A stretch of 64,000 nucleotides of DNA from Streptomyces coacervatus. GTDB taxonomy: Bacteria; Actinomycetota; Actinomycetes; Streptomycetales; Streptomycetaceae. The stretch lies in assembly GCF_029223485.1 (NCBI RefSeq), contig NZ_JARHTP010000013.1, forward strand, positions 186,001 through 250,000. The letters are read 5' to 3'. Below the pieces are notes generated by a model. It was not told where the DNA came from. It made no database searches and was given only the letters and a program-made list of their open reading frames with translations. Below, piece by piece: positions 15,983 to 24,425 of this stretch. Both the position numbers and the translations under genes were made by a program. Every line of letters starts with the position of its first letter. The stretch's first letter is position 1.

Positions 15983-18900
15983 AGTAGTAGTGCTCTTCGG
16001 CTCCGGGGACTTGCCCATTACGGGTGTCGTCTATCGGTCGCACGTGGACGTGTGCGGGTTGATGGCCAGGGGTTCCGGGTTCCTGATGACCGAAGTGGTG
16101 GTCCTGGAACACGATGAAGTTCTCGCCGTCGGGGTGTTCGTATATCTCCTCTGTGTAGTAGATCGGTTGGTGGTTCTCATCCATGAGCTGCTTGCCGCCT
16201 TGCCACTCTGGCGTCGTGGCCTCTACCCAATCGTTACTCTCCAGGGGGACCGCGCCCTCTGGAATACCTGCGTCCCTGAGTGCCTTGGCCTTGGCTTCCT
16301 CATAGGTGCGCTTGGTGCCCGGGACATTATCAGGGTCGCATTCCTGAGGAGCGAGACCGAGCGGGTCGCTCCAGACGTGCGGATTGTGCACGTATGACGC
16401 CGGGTTGGGAGCAGGCGCCAGCCCCAGGGGGTCGGGGGTGAGGTAACGGGCGGTGACGGGGTCGTAGATGCGGTGATGGTTGTAGTGGAGGCCGGTCTCG
16501 GCGTCGTGGTACTGCCCTGGGAAGCGAAGTGGGGTGTAGGCCGTCGCGCCGTGGTCCCAGGCAGTGGTTCCCCACAGCGTCGTGCGGGTGCGCGCCGCGA
16601 TGCGTCCGTGTTCGTCGATCAGCTCGGTGGGGGTGCCGACGACGTCGGTGACGATGGCGAAGAAGCGCTCGTCGACTTCGGTCGTCGACAGCGGCTTGCG
16701 TTCGTACTGGGCCACGGGGCGTCGGCCGTCGTGGTCCCAGGTGAGGGTGACGCCGGTCGTGCTCCGGGTCTCCTCGCAGAGGGTGTTCCCGTCCCAAGCG
16801 AAATCGACCTGTTCCACGACGTCTGCGCTGTCGTCGAGGCGTTGCTTGGCCGTGCGTCGGCCGAGCGGGTCGTAGAGGTAGCGCCAGGTCGTGCCGTCGG
16901 GGGTGGTGACGGACGTGAGCTGGTCCTCGGCGTTGTAGCGGTAGCGCCAGATGTCGGGTTTGCGGGAAAGGCGGGTCTTCTGGCGCAGCACGGTGCGGCC
17001 GGCTGCGTCGTACTCGTAACGCAGGCCACCGGCGCGGTCGATGCGGGTGCCGCTGTAGGTGCGCTCGCCCTGGCCTTCAGGGACGAGGACGTCGGGCCAG
17101 GTGACGGCCGTCTGGTTGCCGGCGGCGTCGTAGGCGTAGGTCTCGCTCCAGTTGTGGGCGTTGACGGCGGTGACGCGGCCGACTGCGTCCAGGGTGAAGT
17201 GCGAGGGGCCGTGCAACTGGTCGTCGACGCCCGTGAGATGGCCGTCGGCGCGGTACCGGTACGCGCGTGACTGAATGACGCCGGTGGCCGGCGCCGCGCT
17301 GGTGTGGCCGACGAGACGGCCGAGGGGGTCGTAGGCGAAGTCCATGGTCAGGCCGCCGTCGAAGGTGCGGCTCGTCTCGCGCCCCACGGCATCTCGCGTG
17401 AACGTCACGGTTCGTCCACCGGTGACCAGCTGCACGCGGCTGCCGGAATGGTCGTAGGTCCATGAACTGCGCACACCGGTGGGGGTGGTACGGGAGACCC
17501 TCCGGCCGATGGCGTCGTAGCCGAAGGACATGATGCGGCCGTTGACCGTCTCGGTGAGCACGCGGCCGTGCTGATCGCGCTGCAGCTCCAGCCTGACGTC
17601 GGGGCTCGCTGCCGCGGCGAGTTGATCCGTCGTGTCGTACGTGTACGTGGTGAGCGCGCCGTCGACGTCCTTGTGGACGATGCGCCCGAGCGCATCGCGT
17701 GTGAAACGGACGGTCTGCCCCACGGGGGTGGTGCGGGATGCCAGGCGCCCCGCGGCGTCGTGGCCATAGCGCAGCACGCGCCCGTCGTAGTCTTCCTCGA
17801 GGGCCAGGCGTCCGTCGGCGTCGTAGGAGTATCTCCAGGTCTCTCCCAGGGGGTTGGTGACCTGGGTGAGCCGGAGTCGGGTGTCGTAGGCGAACTCGTG
17901 CCGTACGCCGTCCGGGCCGGTGCGCGCGGCGAGACGGTCGAAGTGGGTGTACTCGAAGCGGGTCACCTGGCCGAGGACATCGGTGTGCGTGCGCTGGTTG
18001 CCCTCGCCGTCGTAGGTCCAGCCTTCGGCATGACCGTCCGGGAGGATCCGGGTCCTGAGCTTGCCTTCGACGGTCCAGCGCAGCTGAGTCGCCGCGCCCA
18101 GCGCGCTGGTCAGCGTGATCGGGCGGCCGAAGGCGTCGCGTTCGTAACGGGTCGCTTTCCCCAGGGGATCTGTGATTTCGAGGGGCATCCCGGCTGCGTT
18201 GCATCGCACGTGCGAGGTACTGCCGTCCGGATGCGTCATCGCCGACACATGGCCCTGCGGTGTGTACGCGTACGTGGTCGTGGCGCCGGTCGAGGAAGCC
18301 AGGGAGGTGCGGTTGCCGCGGCTGTCGTAGGTCTGCCGTATGGCTCGGCCGTCGAAGCCGGTGATCTGGACGGGCAGGCCCAGAGCGTTGTAGTCGATGT
18401 GGCTGCTGCGTCCGTCGGCTCGGTGGACGGTGACGAGCCGTCCTTCCTCGTCGTATGTGAAGGTCGTCGGGTGGCCGAGCGGGTCGGTGCATGACAGCAG
18501 GCGGTTGTAGCGGTCGCGCTCGAAGCGGGTCACCGCGCCCAGAGGACTGATCTCGGCGACGACTTGCGACGCGTCGTTGATCAGGTAGCGCGTGGTGTTG
18601 CCCTGGGAGTCGGTGATCGCGGTGACGCGATGACCGGTTTCCGGATCGATCGCGTCGTAGGTGAATGTGGCGCTGAGGTGCCCTGCGATTCCTGACTGGT
18701 GTACGCAGCGGTGCCGTTCGTCGTAGGCGTAGGTGTAGCTGCTGCCGTTGCTGTCGGTCCACGATGTGATACGACCCAGGGCATCGAGACCGAAGCGCAT
18801 GGCACGCCCCTCGGAGTCGCCGACCTCGATGAGCTGACCTGCGCTGTTGTATGCGTACGTCTTGATGAGTTGGTCGCCGCCGTCCTCGGCGGCTCCCGCG

Positions 18901-19802
18901 AGGCACAGGCCGGTGATGCGGCCGTGGTCCGTGGTGATGTTCAGCTGGTAGCCGCCGCAGTGCCGGATCGCGAGGGGCGCGCCGGTGGCGTCGTGGTCGA
19001 AGGCGATCCAGTTGCCGTTGCGGTCGTCGAGCTGGTCGAGGAGCGCCAGCGACCCGTCGTGGTGGGTGAAGTACCAGATGCGGCCGGTGGCCGGGTCGGT
19101 GACGGTGTAGCCGTCCTCGGTCGCCTCCAGCGGCCAGCGCTCCCCCTCCACCGGCAGCGTCGCTGTCCCCGGTGCCGGGTGCGGGTAGGAGAGCAGGGAG
19201 CGGTCCTCGCGTACGAAGATCACGCCCTGGTCGTCGATCAGCAGGCGCTGGTCGAGGGTGGAGCACCAGGCGGGGCCGAACCAGCCGCCGGATCGGAAGG
19301 AGGACTCGAAGGTCCGGGCGAACACCAGCGGCAGCGTGCCGGGCAGCGCGATGTCCGTCTGGGACATGAGCATGCGGCCGGTGGCCATGTCGATCGGGTC
19401 GCCGTCGCAGACCTTCTCCTTGGCCGACTGCGCCTCGTGTTCCGGGTTGTCGTCGACCGCGTCCCGGGCGCTGCGCCGGGCCTCGGACCCGGCGTTTTCC
19501 TCGACGCCCTCGCGAGCCCCGTTCTCCACCTGCTCGCGGCCCTGCCCGGCGCCGGACGCCCGCCCTGTGCCACTGGTGCCGGCGCGCGGAGCTGGCACGT
19601 CTTCCTTGCCGCCGCCCTTGAGGATCTTCTCCAGTTCGGAGGCGTGCTTGGCGTCGTTCTCGACGTGGTTCTGAGCGACCTTCTTCAGCCGTGTGCCGGT
19701 GTCGTGGTAGAGGTCCTTGACGGCCTTGCCGGCGTCCTCACCGATGGCCTTGCCCATTTTCCGGGCCCCGTCCTCCAGGGCCTGGACGATCCGGTTGCTC
19801 AT
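15951..19802 (-). CDS. RHS/YD-repeat polymorphic toxin with C-terminal nuclease-like tip
   Basis: A 1283-residue polymorphic toxin. Residues 1-110 are helical and charged; a DUF6531-like opening (GDPIDMATGRMLMSQTDIALP) lies near 135-155; YD/RHS repeats fill about 290-1080; and the core closes with YDPVTARYLTPDPLGL. The variable tip is residues 1154-1283, with FIVFQDHHFGH and PAHVHVRP. The spacing of Glu and His residues resembles the HNH/Endo VII-type toxins of the EHHH class, so a nuclease is likely. It starts inside the stop of the WXG100-like gene (ATGA) and is followed by two immunity genes. Export is probably by a type VII-like or Tat/Sec-independent route, as there is no signal peptide. 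Confidence 0.85.
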   Translation of the reverse strand: MSNRIVQALEDGARKMGKAIGEDAGKAVKDLYHDTGTRLKKVAQNHVENDAKHASELEKILKGGGKEDVPAPRAGTSGTGRASGAGQGREQVENGAREGVEENAGSEARRSARDAVDDNPEHEAQSAKEKVCDGDPIDMATGRMLMSQTDIALPGTLPLVFARTFESSFRSGGWFGPAWCSTLDQRLLIDDQGVIFVREDRSLLSYPHPAPGTATLPVEGERWPLEATEDGYTVTDPATGRIWYFTHHDGSLALLDQLDDRNGNWIAFDHDATGAPLAIRHCGGYQLNITTDHGRITGLCLAGAAEDGGDQLIKTYAYNSAGQLIEVGDSEGRAMRFGLDALGRITSWTDSNGSSYTYAYDERHRCVHQSGIAGHLSATFTYDAIDPETGHRVTAITDSQGNTTRYLINDASQVVAEISPLGAVTRFERDRYNRLLSCTDPLGHPTTFTYDEEGRLVTVHRADGRSSHIDYNALGLPVQITGFDGRAIRQTYDSRGNRTSLASSTGATTTYAYTPQGHVSAMTHPDGSTSHVRCNAAGMPLEITDPLGKATRYERDAFGRPITLTSALGAATQLRWTVEGKLRTRILPDGHAEGWTYDGEGNQRTHTDVLGQVTRFEYTHFDRLAARTGPDGVRHEFAYDTRLRLTQVTNPLGETWRYSYDADGRLALEEDYDGRVLRYGHDAAGRLASRTTPVGQTVRFTRDALGRIVHKDVDGALTTYTYDTTDQLAAAASPDVRLELQRDQHGRVLTETVNGRIMSFGYDAIGRRVSRTTPTGVRSSWTYDHSGSRVQLVTGGRTVTFTRDAVGRETSRTFDGGLTMDFAYDPLGRLVGHTSAAPATGVIQSRAYRYRADGHLTGVDDQLHGPSHFTLDAVGRVTAVNAHNWSETYAYDAAGNQTAVTWPDVLVPEGQGERTYSGTRIDRAGGLRYEYDAAGRTVLRQKTRLSRKPDIWRYRYNAEDQLTSVTTPDGTTWRYLYDPLGRRTAKQRLDDSADVVEQVDFAWDGNTLCEETRSTTGVTLTWDHDGRRPVAQYERKPLSTTEVDERFFAIVTDVVGTPTELIDEHGRIAARTRTTLWGTTAWDHGATAYTPLRFPGQYHDAETGLHYNHHRIYDPVTARYLTPDPLGLAPAPNPASYVHNPHVWSDPLGLAPQECDPDNVPGTKRTYEEAKAKALRDAGIPEGAVPLESNDWVEATTPEWQGGKQLMDENHQPIYYTEEIYEHPDGENFIVFQDHHFGHQEPGTPGHQPAHVHVRPIDDTRNGQVPGAEEHYYYDRSTHPSRP

Positions 19803-20536
19803 TCGAAGCTCACCGTCGCGAGCTTGGTCCGGAACGTCTCCGCATGAGAGGCCACTGTCTCGGCATGGCCGCGCATCAGCTCCGCGTGCGCGTGCATCCG
19901 CTCGGGGTCGACCGAGAAGCCTTCGCCCACCGCCCCGGTGCTCCCGCCGCCGGCGGACACACCGAGCGCGGATTCGGTGGTCTGGAACACCAGCCCCGTC
20001 ACGGCCTTCCCCACCACATCCACCAACGGGTTCATGGCGGCCTCGATCACCTGCCCGATGATGTACTGCTCCAGCTGCTGCTCAAGGAAGTCCATCAGCT
20101 TCTCTGCCGCCTCCACGACCAGCGCCTCGGCCGCCTCGGCGAGGCCCAGGGTCGCCACCGCCGCCGCCTGGTCCGCAATGAACGTGGCCGCCAGCACCGC
20201 CAGTTCGGCGATCGCCTCGACCTTCATGGCCACGATCACATCGGCCGCAACATCCAGGGCGGTGGCCACGGTGTGGCAGGCCTCGACCAGCTCGTTCAAG
20301 TGGCTGTTGGACAGCTGCGCCCACTTCGCGAGCAGGGCCTCGTACGACGCCCCCTGGTACGCCTCGCCAAGACGTTTGATCGTCGCGGTGGAGTCCTGGT
20401 GGGTGTCGTCCAAGTTCTGCGCGAACTCCCGTACATGCGCGGCGAATTCACGGACCTTGTCCTCGTTGACGTTCGGCCAGTTCACCCCGATGAACTGGAG
20501 GAACGACACCACTTCCCCCGGCAGCTCGATTGCCAT
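19799..20536 (-). CDS. WXG100-like / CpnT-N-type secretion partner
   Basis: A 245-residue all-helical protein: MAIELPGEVVSFLQFIGVNW is followed by long amphipathic helices (FAQNLDDTHQDSTATIKRLG, MKVEAIAELAVLAATFIADQ), and the C-terminal helix ends with MRGHAETVASHAETF. This matches the WXG100-like N-terminal domain seen in mycobacterial CpnT and in LXG-type toxins, here as a separate protein. It overlaps the Rhs start by ATGA. I infer that it is the trafficking partner that takes the Rhs toxin to a type VII secretion machine encoded elsewhere. Confidence 0.7.
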   Translation of the reverse strand: MAIELPGEVVSFLQFIGVNWPNVNEDKVREFAAHVREFAQNLDDTHQDSTATIKRLGEAYQGASYEALLAKWAQLSNSHLNELVEACHTVATALDVAADVIVAMKVEAIAELAVLAATFIADQAAAVATLGLAEAAEALVVEAAEKLMDFLEQQLEQYIIGQVIEAAMNPLVDVVGKAVTGLVFQTTESALGVSAGGGSTGAVGEGFSVDPERMHAHAELMRGHAETVASHAETFRTKLATVSFE

Positions 20537-20557
20537 CCCGACCCCCGTCTGTCACAT

Positions 20558-21135
20558 CTATGACAGCCCATCAGGTATGCCGCCCATGAAGGGGTAACGG
20601 CCGGGCAAATGCGCGATCAAGTTGACGGGTGCGAGTGGGGAAGCGGGCAATGCCCAAAGCCCCGGATGCAGGGCTCCGATCAGCAGCGGTCCCGGTCGGC
20701 TGCGGCGATACGAGCCCGATCCACGCGGCGGCACGGCATTCGTCAGCAGGCGGACGACCAGCCGCTCCCGCCTGGTGCGGCCGAAGCCGCGCAGGAAGCC
20801 GAGGGCCTCCAACGCGGCCTGGGTGACGTGGAGTTCGGAACGCACACGAGCCAGATAGCGGGTGGCCTCGCGGGTGTTGCGCGGCACCTCGACCGCGCCC
20901 AGCGCCTCTGCGACCGGGGCGACCTGCGCGTAGTAGGTGTCGCATTCGGCGGGGGTGAGCCGGGAACGGCGCCGTGCGTAGATCTGATGGCCGGCCAGGA
21001 AGCTGTACACCTCGGGGGTGTGCACCCAGGTCAGCAGCTCGGGATCGTCCGCACGGTACGGCCGCCCGTCCGGCGCAGTCCCGTGGACCTGGGTGTGGAT
21101 CCGGCGCACCAGGCCGATCGCCTCGCGGCCTACCG
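20558..21135 (-). pseudogene. MpaB-family oxygenase (DUF2236), C-terminal fragment
   Basis: Minus-strand reading from about 21130 gives IGLVRRIHTQVHGTAPDGRP, ELLTWVHTPEVYSFLAGHQI, the family YYAQVAPVAEALGAVEVP region and a normal C-terminus. The N-terminal half, including the start, is gone, and upstream sequence in this frame is only the antisense of a plus-strand glycosidase fragment. Two genes are joined head to head at about 21130, and neither keeps its 5' end. Confidence 0.65.
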
Positions 21136-21808
21136 CCCGCGCGTCCCCACCAGCCTGCTCGCCGTAGAGATCCCCGCCCCCGATCTGCCCGCCGGCGAAC
21201 CCGCCGCGGACGGCGAGGTCGACGGCTTCGACCAGCCGACGCTCGACCCCCGCTGGTCCACGCTGCGCCGCCCCGCGACACCCGACTGGGTCACGCTCAC
21301 CGCCCGCCCGTCCCACCTGCGGCTGCACGGCGGCCGTTCCCCGCAGAGTCTGGTCGGCCCCAGCATGGTCGCCCGCCGAGTGCCGTCCCCCGACGGCGCG
21401 TTCGAGGCGACGATCGAGTACCGGCCGCGCTCCTTCCGGCACTTGGCCGGGATCACCGCGTACCACAACACGCGCAACTGGTACTTCCTGCACGTCACCG
21501 CCGACGACGAGGGACAGGCGGTGCTCCGCGTGGCGCGCTGCGACCGCGGCGAGTTGAGCGTGGACGAGGCCGACGGAGTGCCCCTCGGCGAGGCCCGCCG
21601 ACTGCGTCTCGGCCTGGACCTCCAGGGCGCAGTCCTGCGCTTCCGCCACGACAGCGGAGACGGCTGGCAGCGCATCGGCAGCCCTCTCGATGCCACGGTG
21701 CTGTCCGCCGAGCACGCCGAGGAGTTCGAGAACGGACAGATCCGGGCCCTCGGTTTCACTGGCGCGTTCGTCGGCCCATGGGCCTGGGACCTGACCGGAG
21801 GGGCCTGA
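21130..21808 (+). pseudogene. GH43-type beta-xylosidase, C-terminal concanavalin-like domain only
   Basis: The frame VPTSLLAVEIPAPDLPAGEP leads into a complete beta-sandwich: WSTLRRPATPDWVTLTARP, RRVPSPDGAFEATIEYRP, HNTRNWYFLHVTADDEGQ and the closing FTGAFVGPWAWDLTGG. This is the C-terminal module of family 43 xylosidases/arabinofuranosidases. No catalytic propeller precedes it. The sequence to the left belongs to the MpaB fragment on the other strand. Confidence 0.65.
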
Positions 21809-21953
21809 CTGCGGACTTCGACGAGGCGGCCTGGCGGGACGCTCCCTGACAGGTCCGGCAGGCATCCGTCCGCACGGGGACTTCGCGTCCCCCCGTCACA
21901 TTCCCCCGTCGGGATCCGTCAGCGAAGCGACCGAGCAACACGGACCCACCGGG

Positions 21954-22391
21954 ATGGACGACACGATGCTGACCAACGTCATGTACACAACGCTCTATGT
22001 CACCGACCAGGACCGCGCGCTGAGGTTCTACACGGAGCAACTGGGCCTGGAGAAGCGCATCGACTTTCCGGGCCCTCAGGGACGCTTCCTCACCGTGGCC
22101 ACCCCCGGCAGCCCGCTCGAGATCGTCCTGTGGCCGCACGCTCCGGCCGCGGGGCAGCCGGCCGAGCGGGAGACGGGCGCCGAGCGGGAGACGGGCGCCG
22201 TGCCCGGTCCGCTCTTCCTGGAGTCGGACGACCTGAGGAAGGACTTCGAGCTGTTCCGCGGCCGGGGCGTGACCTTCGACCAGCCCGAACCGGAGGAGTA
22301 CCCGTTCGGGATCCGCATCGAGGCGGTGGACCCGGACGGCAACCGGATCTCGCTCCGTCAGCGGAACCAGGGAGGCCGCGACGAGAACTGA
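21954..22391 (+). CDS. VOC family (glyoxalase-like) protein
   Basis: A 145-residue vicinal-oxygen-chelate protein with the expected paired beta-alpha-beta-beta-beta modules: MYTTLYVTDQDRALRFYTEQ, then GRFLTVATPGSPLEIVLWP, and the second half ending GIRIEAVDPDGNRISLRQ. The substrate is unknown. The first metal ligand position of classical glyoxalases is not obvious. The linker between the modules contains a tandem duplicated hexapeptide (AERETG twice) encoded by an exact 18-bp repeat. The start is ATG 21954 or 21966. A strong hairpin follows. Confidence 0.82.
   Translation: MDDTMLTNVMYTTLYVTDQDRALRFYTEQLGLEKRIDFPGPQGRFLTVATPGSPLEIVLWPHAPAAGQPAERETGAERETGAVPGPLFLESDDLRKDFELFRGRGVTFDQPEPEEYPFGIRIEAVDPDGNRISLRQRNQGGRDEN
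22161..22196 (+). repeat. 18-bp tandem duplication in the VOC gene
   Basis: GCCGAGCGGGAGACGGGC occurs twice back to back, in frame, adding six residues to a loop of the VOC protein. It looks like a recent slippage event. Confidence 0.85.
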
Positions 22392-22408
22392 CACCCCCTG
22401 ACCACCCC

Positions 22409-22443
22409 CTCGTGGCCGGTGCCGTTGCGGCGCCGGCCACGAG
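22409..22443 (+). terminator. hairpin terminator after the VOC gene
   Basis: CTCGTGGCCGG and CCGGCCACGAG form a perfect 11-bp stem with a 13-nt loop 18 nt after the VOC stop codon. Confidence 0.75.
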
Positions 22444-22512
22444 GCGTTTCCAGGCCTCGGAGCCAGCCCGTGAGACCACTTCGTGATAGGAGAGCCAAGA
22501 TTTTCTCGCAAT

Positions 22513-22620
22513 ATGCGTTACAAGCACGCAGTCCCCTGCTAATGGATCCAGTACGCCCTCATAGCCGGCGCCGCCGCCACAGCCCTGCTCGCCACCGCCT
22601 GTTCCGGAGCCGGAGCCAGC
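22513..22620 (+). pseudogene. lipoprotein signal-peptide remnant (ABC solute-binding protein)
   Basis: The frame from 22513 reads MRYKHAVPC, then a TAA, then IQYALIAGAAATALLATACS (a lipoprotein signal peptide with lipobox LATAC) and a Gly/Ala/Ser linker before it runs into dehydrogenase sequence. It is probably the first 30 residues of a sugar-binding lipoprotein whose body and transporter have been deleted. Confidence 0.5.
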
Positions 22621-22754
22621 GGTTCGCCTCGGGCGCCGTTGACACCGCCGAGATCGTCACGGCCACCTATCCGCTGGAGGACGCCGCCAAGGCCTTCGCG
22701 GCGTCCGTCGACCCCGAGCAGGTCAAAGTGCTGGTCACGGTGGACGGTCCGTGA
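22620..22754 (+). pseudogene. zinc-type MDR dehydrogenase, last 44 residues only
   Basis: The frame gives FASGAVDTAEIVTATYPLED and EQVKVLVTVDGP before its stop, which is the standard C-terminus of sorbitol/threonine-dehydrogenase-like MDR proteins. All the catalytic and NAD-binding parts are missing. It lies 83 nt before the DeoR gene, so it was probably the last gene of a sugar or polyol operon with that regulator. Confidence 0.55.
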
Positions 22755-22836
22755 GTCCGGGGTCCGGACAGGCCCCGGACCCCAACGGCTCGTGTGGGAA
22801 ACTGCGAGACCTGAGCGACCGGGAAGGAGGGGCGCC

Positions 22837-23643
22837 GTGACCGCCCGTACGCGCTTGTCACAGGCGGCCGTCGAGGAGCGGCGCCAGGCCGTGCTGCGGT
22901 ACGTCGCCGAGCACGGCGAGACCCGTATCGACGACCTCGCCCGGCACTTCGACATCAGTCTGATGACGATGCACCGGGACCTGGACGACCTGGCCGGGCG
23001 CCATCTGCTGCGCAAGGAGCGGGGGCGGGCCGTCGCCTTCCCGGCCCTCACCATGGAGACCGCCACCCGCTTCCGCGAGAACAGCGCCCTCGCGGCCAAG
23101 AACGCACTGTGCGCGGCCACCGCCGCCCGGATCAGGCCGGGCAGCACGCTGCTGATGGACGACTCGACGACGCTGTTCCCGCTGGCCACGGCGCTGGCCC
23201 GGCTGGATCAGCTGCACGTGGTCACCAACTCCGTCGGCCTCGCGCAGCGTCTGGGGTCCGCGCCCGGCGTGAGCGTCACCCTGCTGGGCGGCCACTACCG
23301 CGGCGACTTCAACTCCTGCACCGGTCCCTCCGTCACCCGCGCCCTGTCCCGGATCCGGGCCGACCTCGCCCTGATGTCCGCCACCGCCGTTCTGGAAGGC
23401 CACCTCTTCCATCCCTTGACCGACTACGTCGAGGTGAAGCTGGCCATGCTCGCCTCCGCCGAAGTGTCCCTGCTCCTGGCGGACCATTCGAAGTTCGGCA
23501 AGACCGCCACATACGCCTACGGCACCGTGGCCGACTACGACACCGTCATCACCGACACCGGCACCACCAAAACGGAACTGGCGGCCATGCGCGCCCTCGG
23601 TGTGCCGGTCGAGACGGTCGAACCGGAAGAGCCCACCCTGTGA
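22837..23643 (+). CDS. DeoR family transcriptional regulator
   Basis: A 268-residue DeoR/GlpR-type repressor. The N-terminal winged helix has AVLRYVAEHGETRIDDLARH and the recognition stretch ISLMTMHRDLDDL; the sugar-phosphate-binding domain has LLMDDSTTLFPLATAL, HVVTNSVGLAQRL and the closing LLLADHSKFGKTATYAYG. GTG start at 22837 with AAGGAGG 7 nt upstream. It overlaps the HAD gene by GTGA. With the MDR and lipoprotein remnants upstream it probably once governed a sugar-catabolic operon. Confidence 0.92.
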   Translation: MTARTRLSQAAVEERRQAVLRYVAEHGETRIDDLARHFDISLMTMHRDLDDLAGRHLLRKERGRAVAFPALTMETATRFRENSALAAKNALCAATAARIRPGSTLLMDDSTTLFPLATALARLDQLHVVTNSVGLAQRLGSAPGVSVTLLGGHYRGDFNSCTGPSVTRALSRIRADLALMSATAVLEGHLFHPLTDYVEVKLAMLASAEVSLLLADHSKFGKTATYAYGTVADYDTVITDTGTTKTELAAMRALGVPVETVEPEEPTL

Positions 23644-24377
23644 TACGCACCCTTTTCGAAACACCGAGCGCCTACCGCCCCAGCGACGCCGAGACGGCCG
23701 CGCCCGTGCCCCCGGTCCAGGCCGTGCTGTTCGACTTCAGCAACACCATCTTCCAGATGATCGACCTGGAGACCTGGCTGCGCCGGGTGGGCGCCGCGAG
23801 CGGCCGCCTCACCGAGCTGGACCGGCCCGGTGCGGTGGCCGGGATCTCCGACCAGTTGCACACCGCTTTCCGGCTGCCCTCCGTCGTCGCCGTCCAGGAG
23901 GGCCGCGACCTCTCGCCCGAGCAGCACCGCCGCGCCATGCAGGGGTGGTGGGAGCAGGTGGATTTCCTGCGCGGCGCGGAAGACGCGGCCTACCGCGAGC
24001 TCACCGCCCCGGACGCCTGGATCCCGTATCCGGACACCGGACCGGTCCTGCGTGCCCTGCGCGAGCGCGGACTGCGCGTCGGCATCGTCAGCGACTTCGC
24101 CTGGGACCTGCGCATCCACCTCGTCCACCACGGGCTCGACTCCCTGGTCGACACCTGCGTCATCTCCTACGAGCAGGGCCGCGAAAAGCCCGACCCGCAG
24201 CTGTTCCTGAAGGCCTGCGCCGACCTCGGCGCCGACCCCCGCGCCACTCTCATGGCCGGCGACAATCCGGTCCGCGACGGCGGCGCGTCCGCCTGCGGCC
24301 TGCGTACCTTCATCCTGCCGGCGGAGTTCCGCACCGGGGAGCGTGGCCTGGCGGACGTGCTGCGGCTCGTGACCTGA
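23640..24377 (+). CDS. HAD family hydrolase
   Basis: A 245-residue haloacid-dehalogenase-superfamily protein, GTG start inside the DeoR stop. Motif I is AVLFDFSNTIF, so the usual second Asp (DxD) is Ser; motif II is GIVSDF; the motif III Lys is in GREKPDPQLF; and motif IV is AGDNPVRDGG. The first Asp is kept, but loss of the second argues against standard phosphatase action, or for an unusual acid/base group. Coupled translation with DeoR suggests a sugar-phosphate substrate (inference). Confidence 0.85.
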   Translation: MIRTLFETPSAYRPSDAETAAPVPPVQAVLFDFSNTIFQMIDLETWLRRVGAASGRLTELDRPGAVAGISDQLHTAFRLPSVVAVQEGRDLSPEQHRRAMQGWWEQVDFLRGAEDAAYRELTAPDAWIPYPDTGPVLRALRERGLRVGIVSDFAWDLRIHLVHHGLDSLVDTCVISYEQGREKPDPQLFLKACADLGADPRATLMAGDNPVRDGGASACGLRTFILPAEFRTGERGLADVLRLVT

Positions 24378-24425
24378 CACCATGTGACAGGAGTACGTGC
24401 GTCGACCAGCCCCTGGGCCGATACG

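Noticed and set aside
16440..19100. YD-repeat DNA as a possible CRISPR or tandem repeat array
   Set aside because: Similarity between units is at protein level with degenerate DNA; no regular spacers.
16473..19847. Several long plus-strand frames opposite the Rhs gene
   Set aside because: Composition (Val/Gly/Asp-rich, repetitive) is that expected opposite YD repeats; no ribosome sites or domains.
24378..24425. Terminator between the HAD and glycerol kinase genes
   Set aside because: No stem longer than 5 bp could be found by eye in this 48-bp convergent gap.
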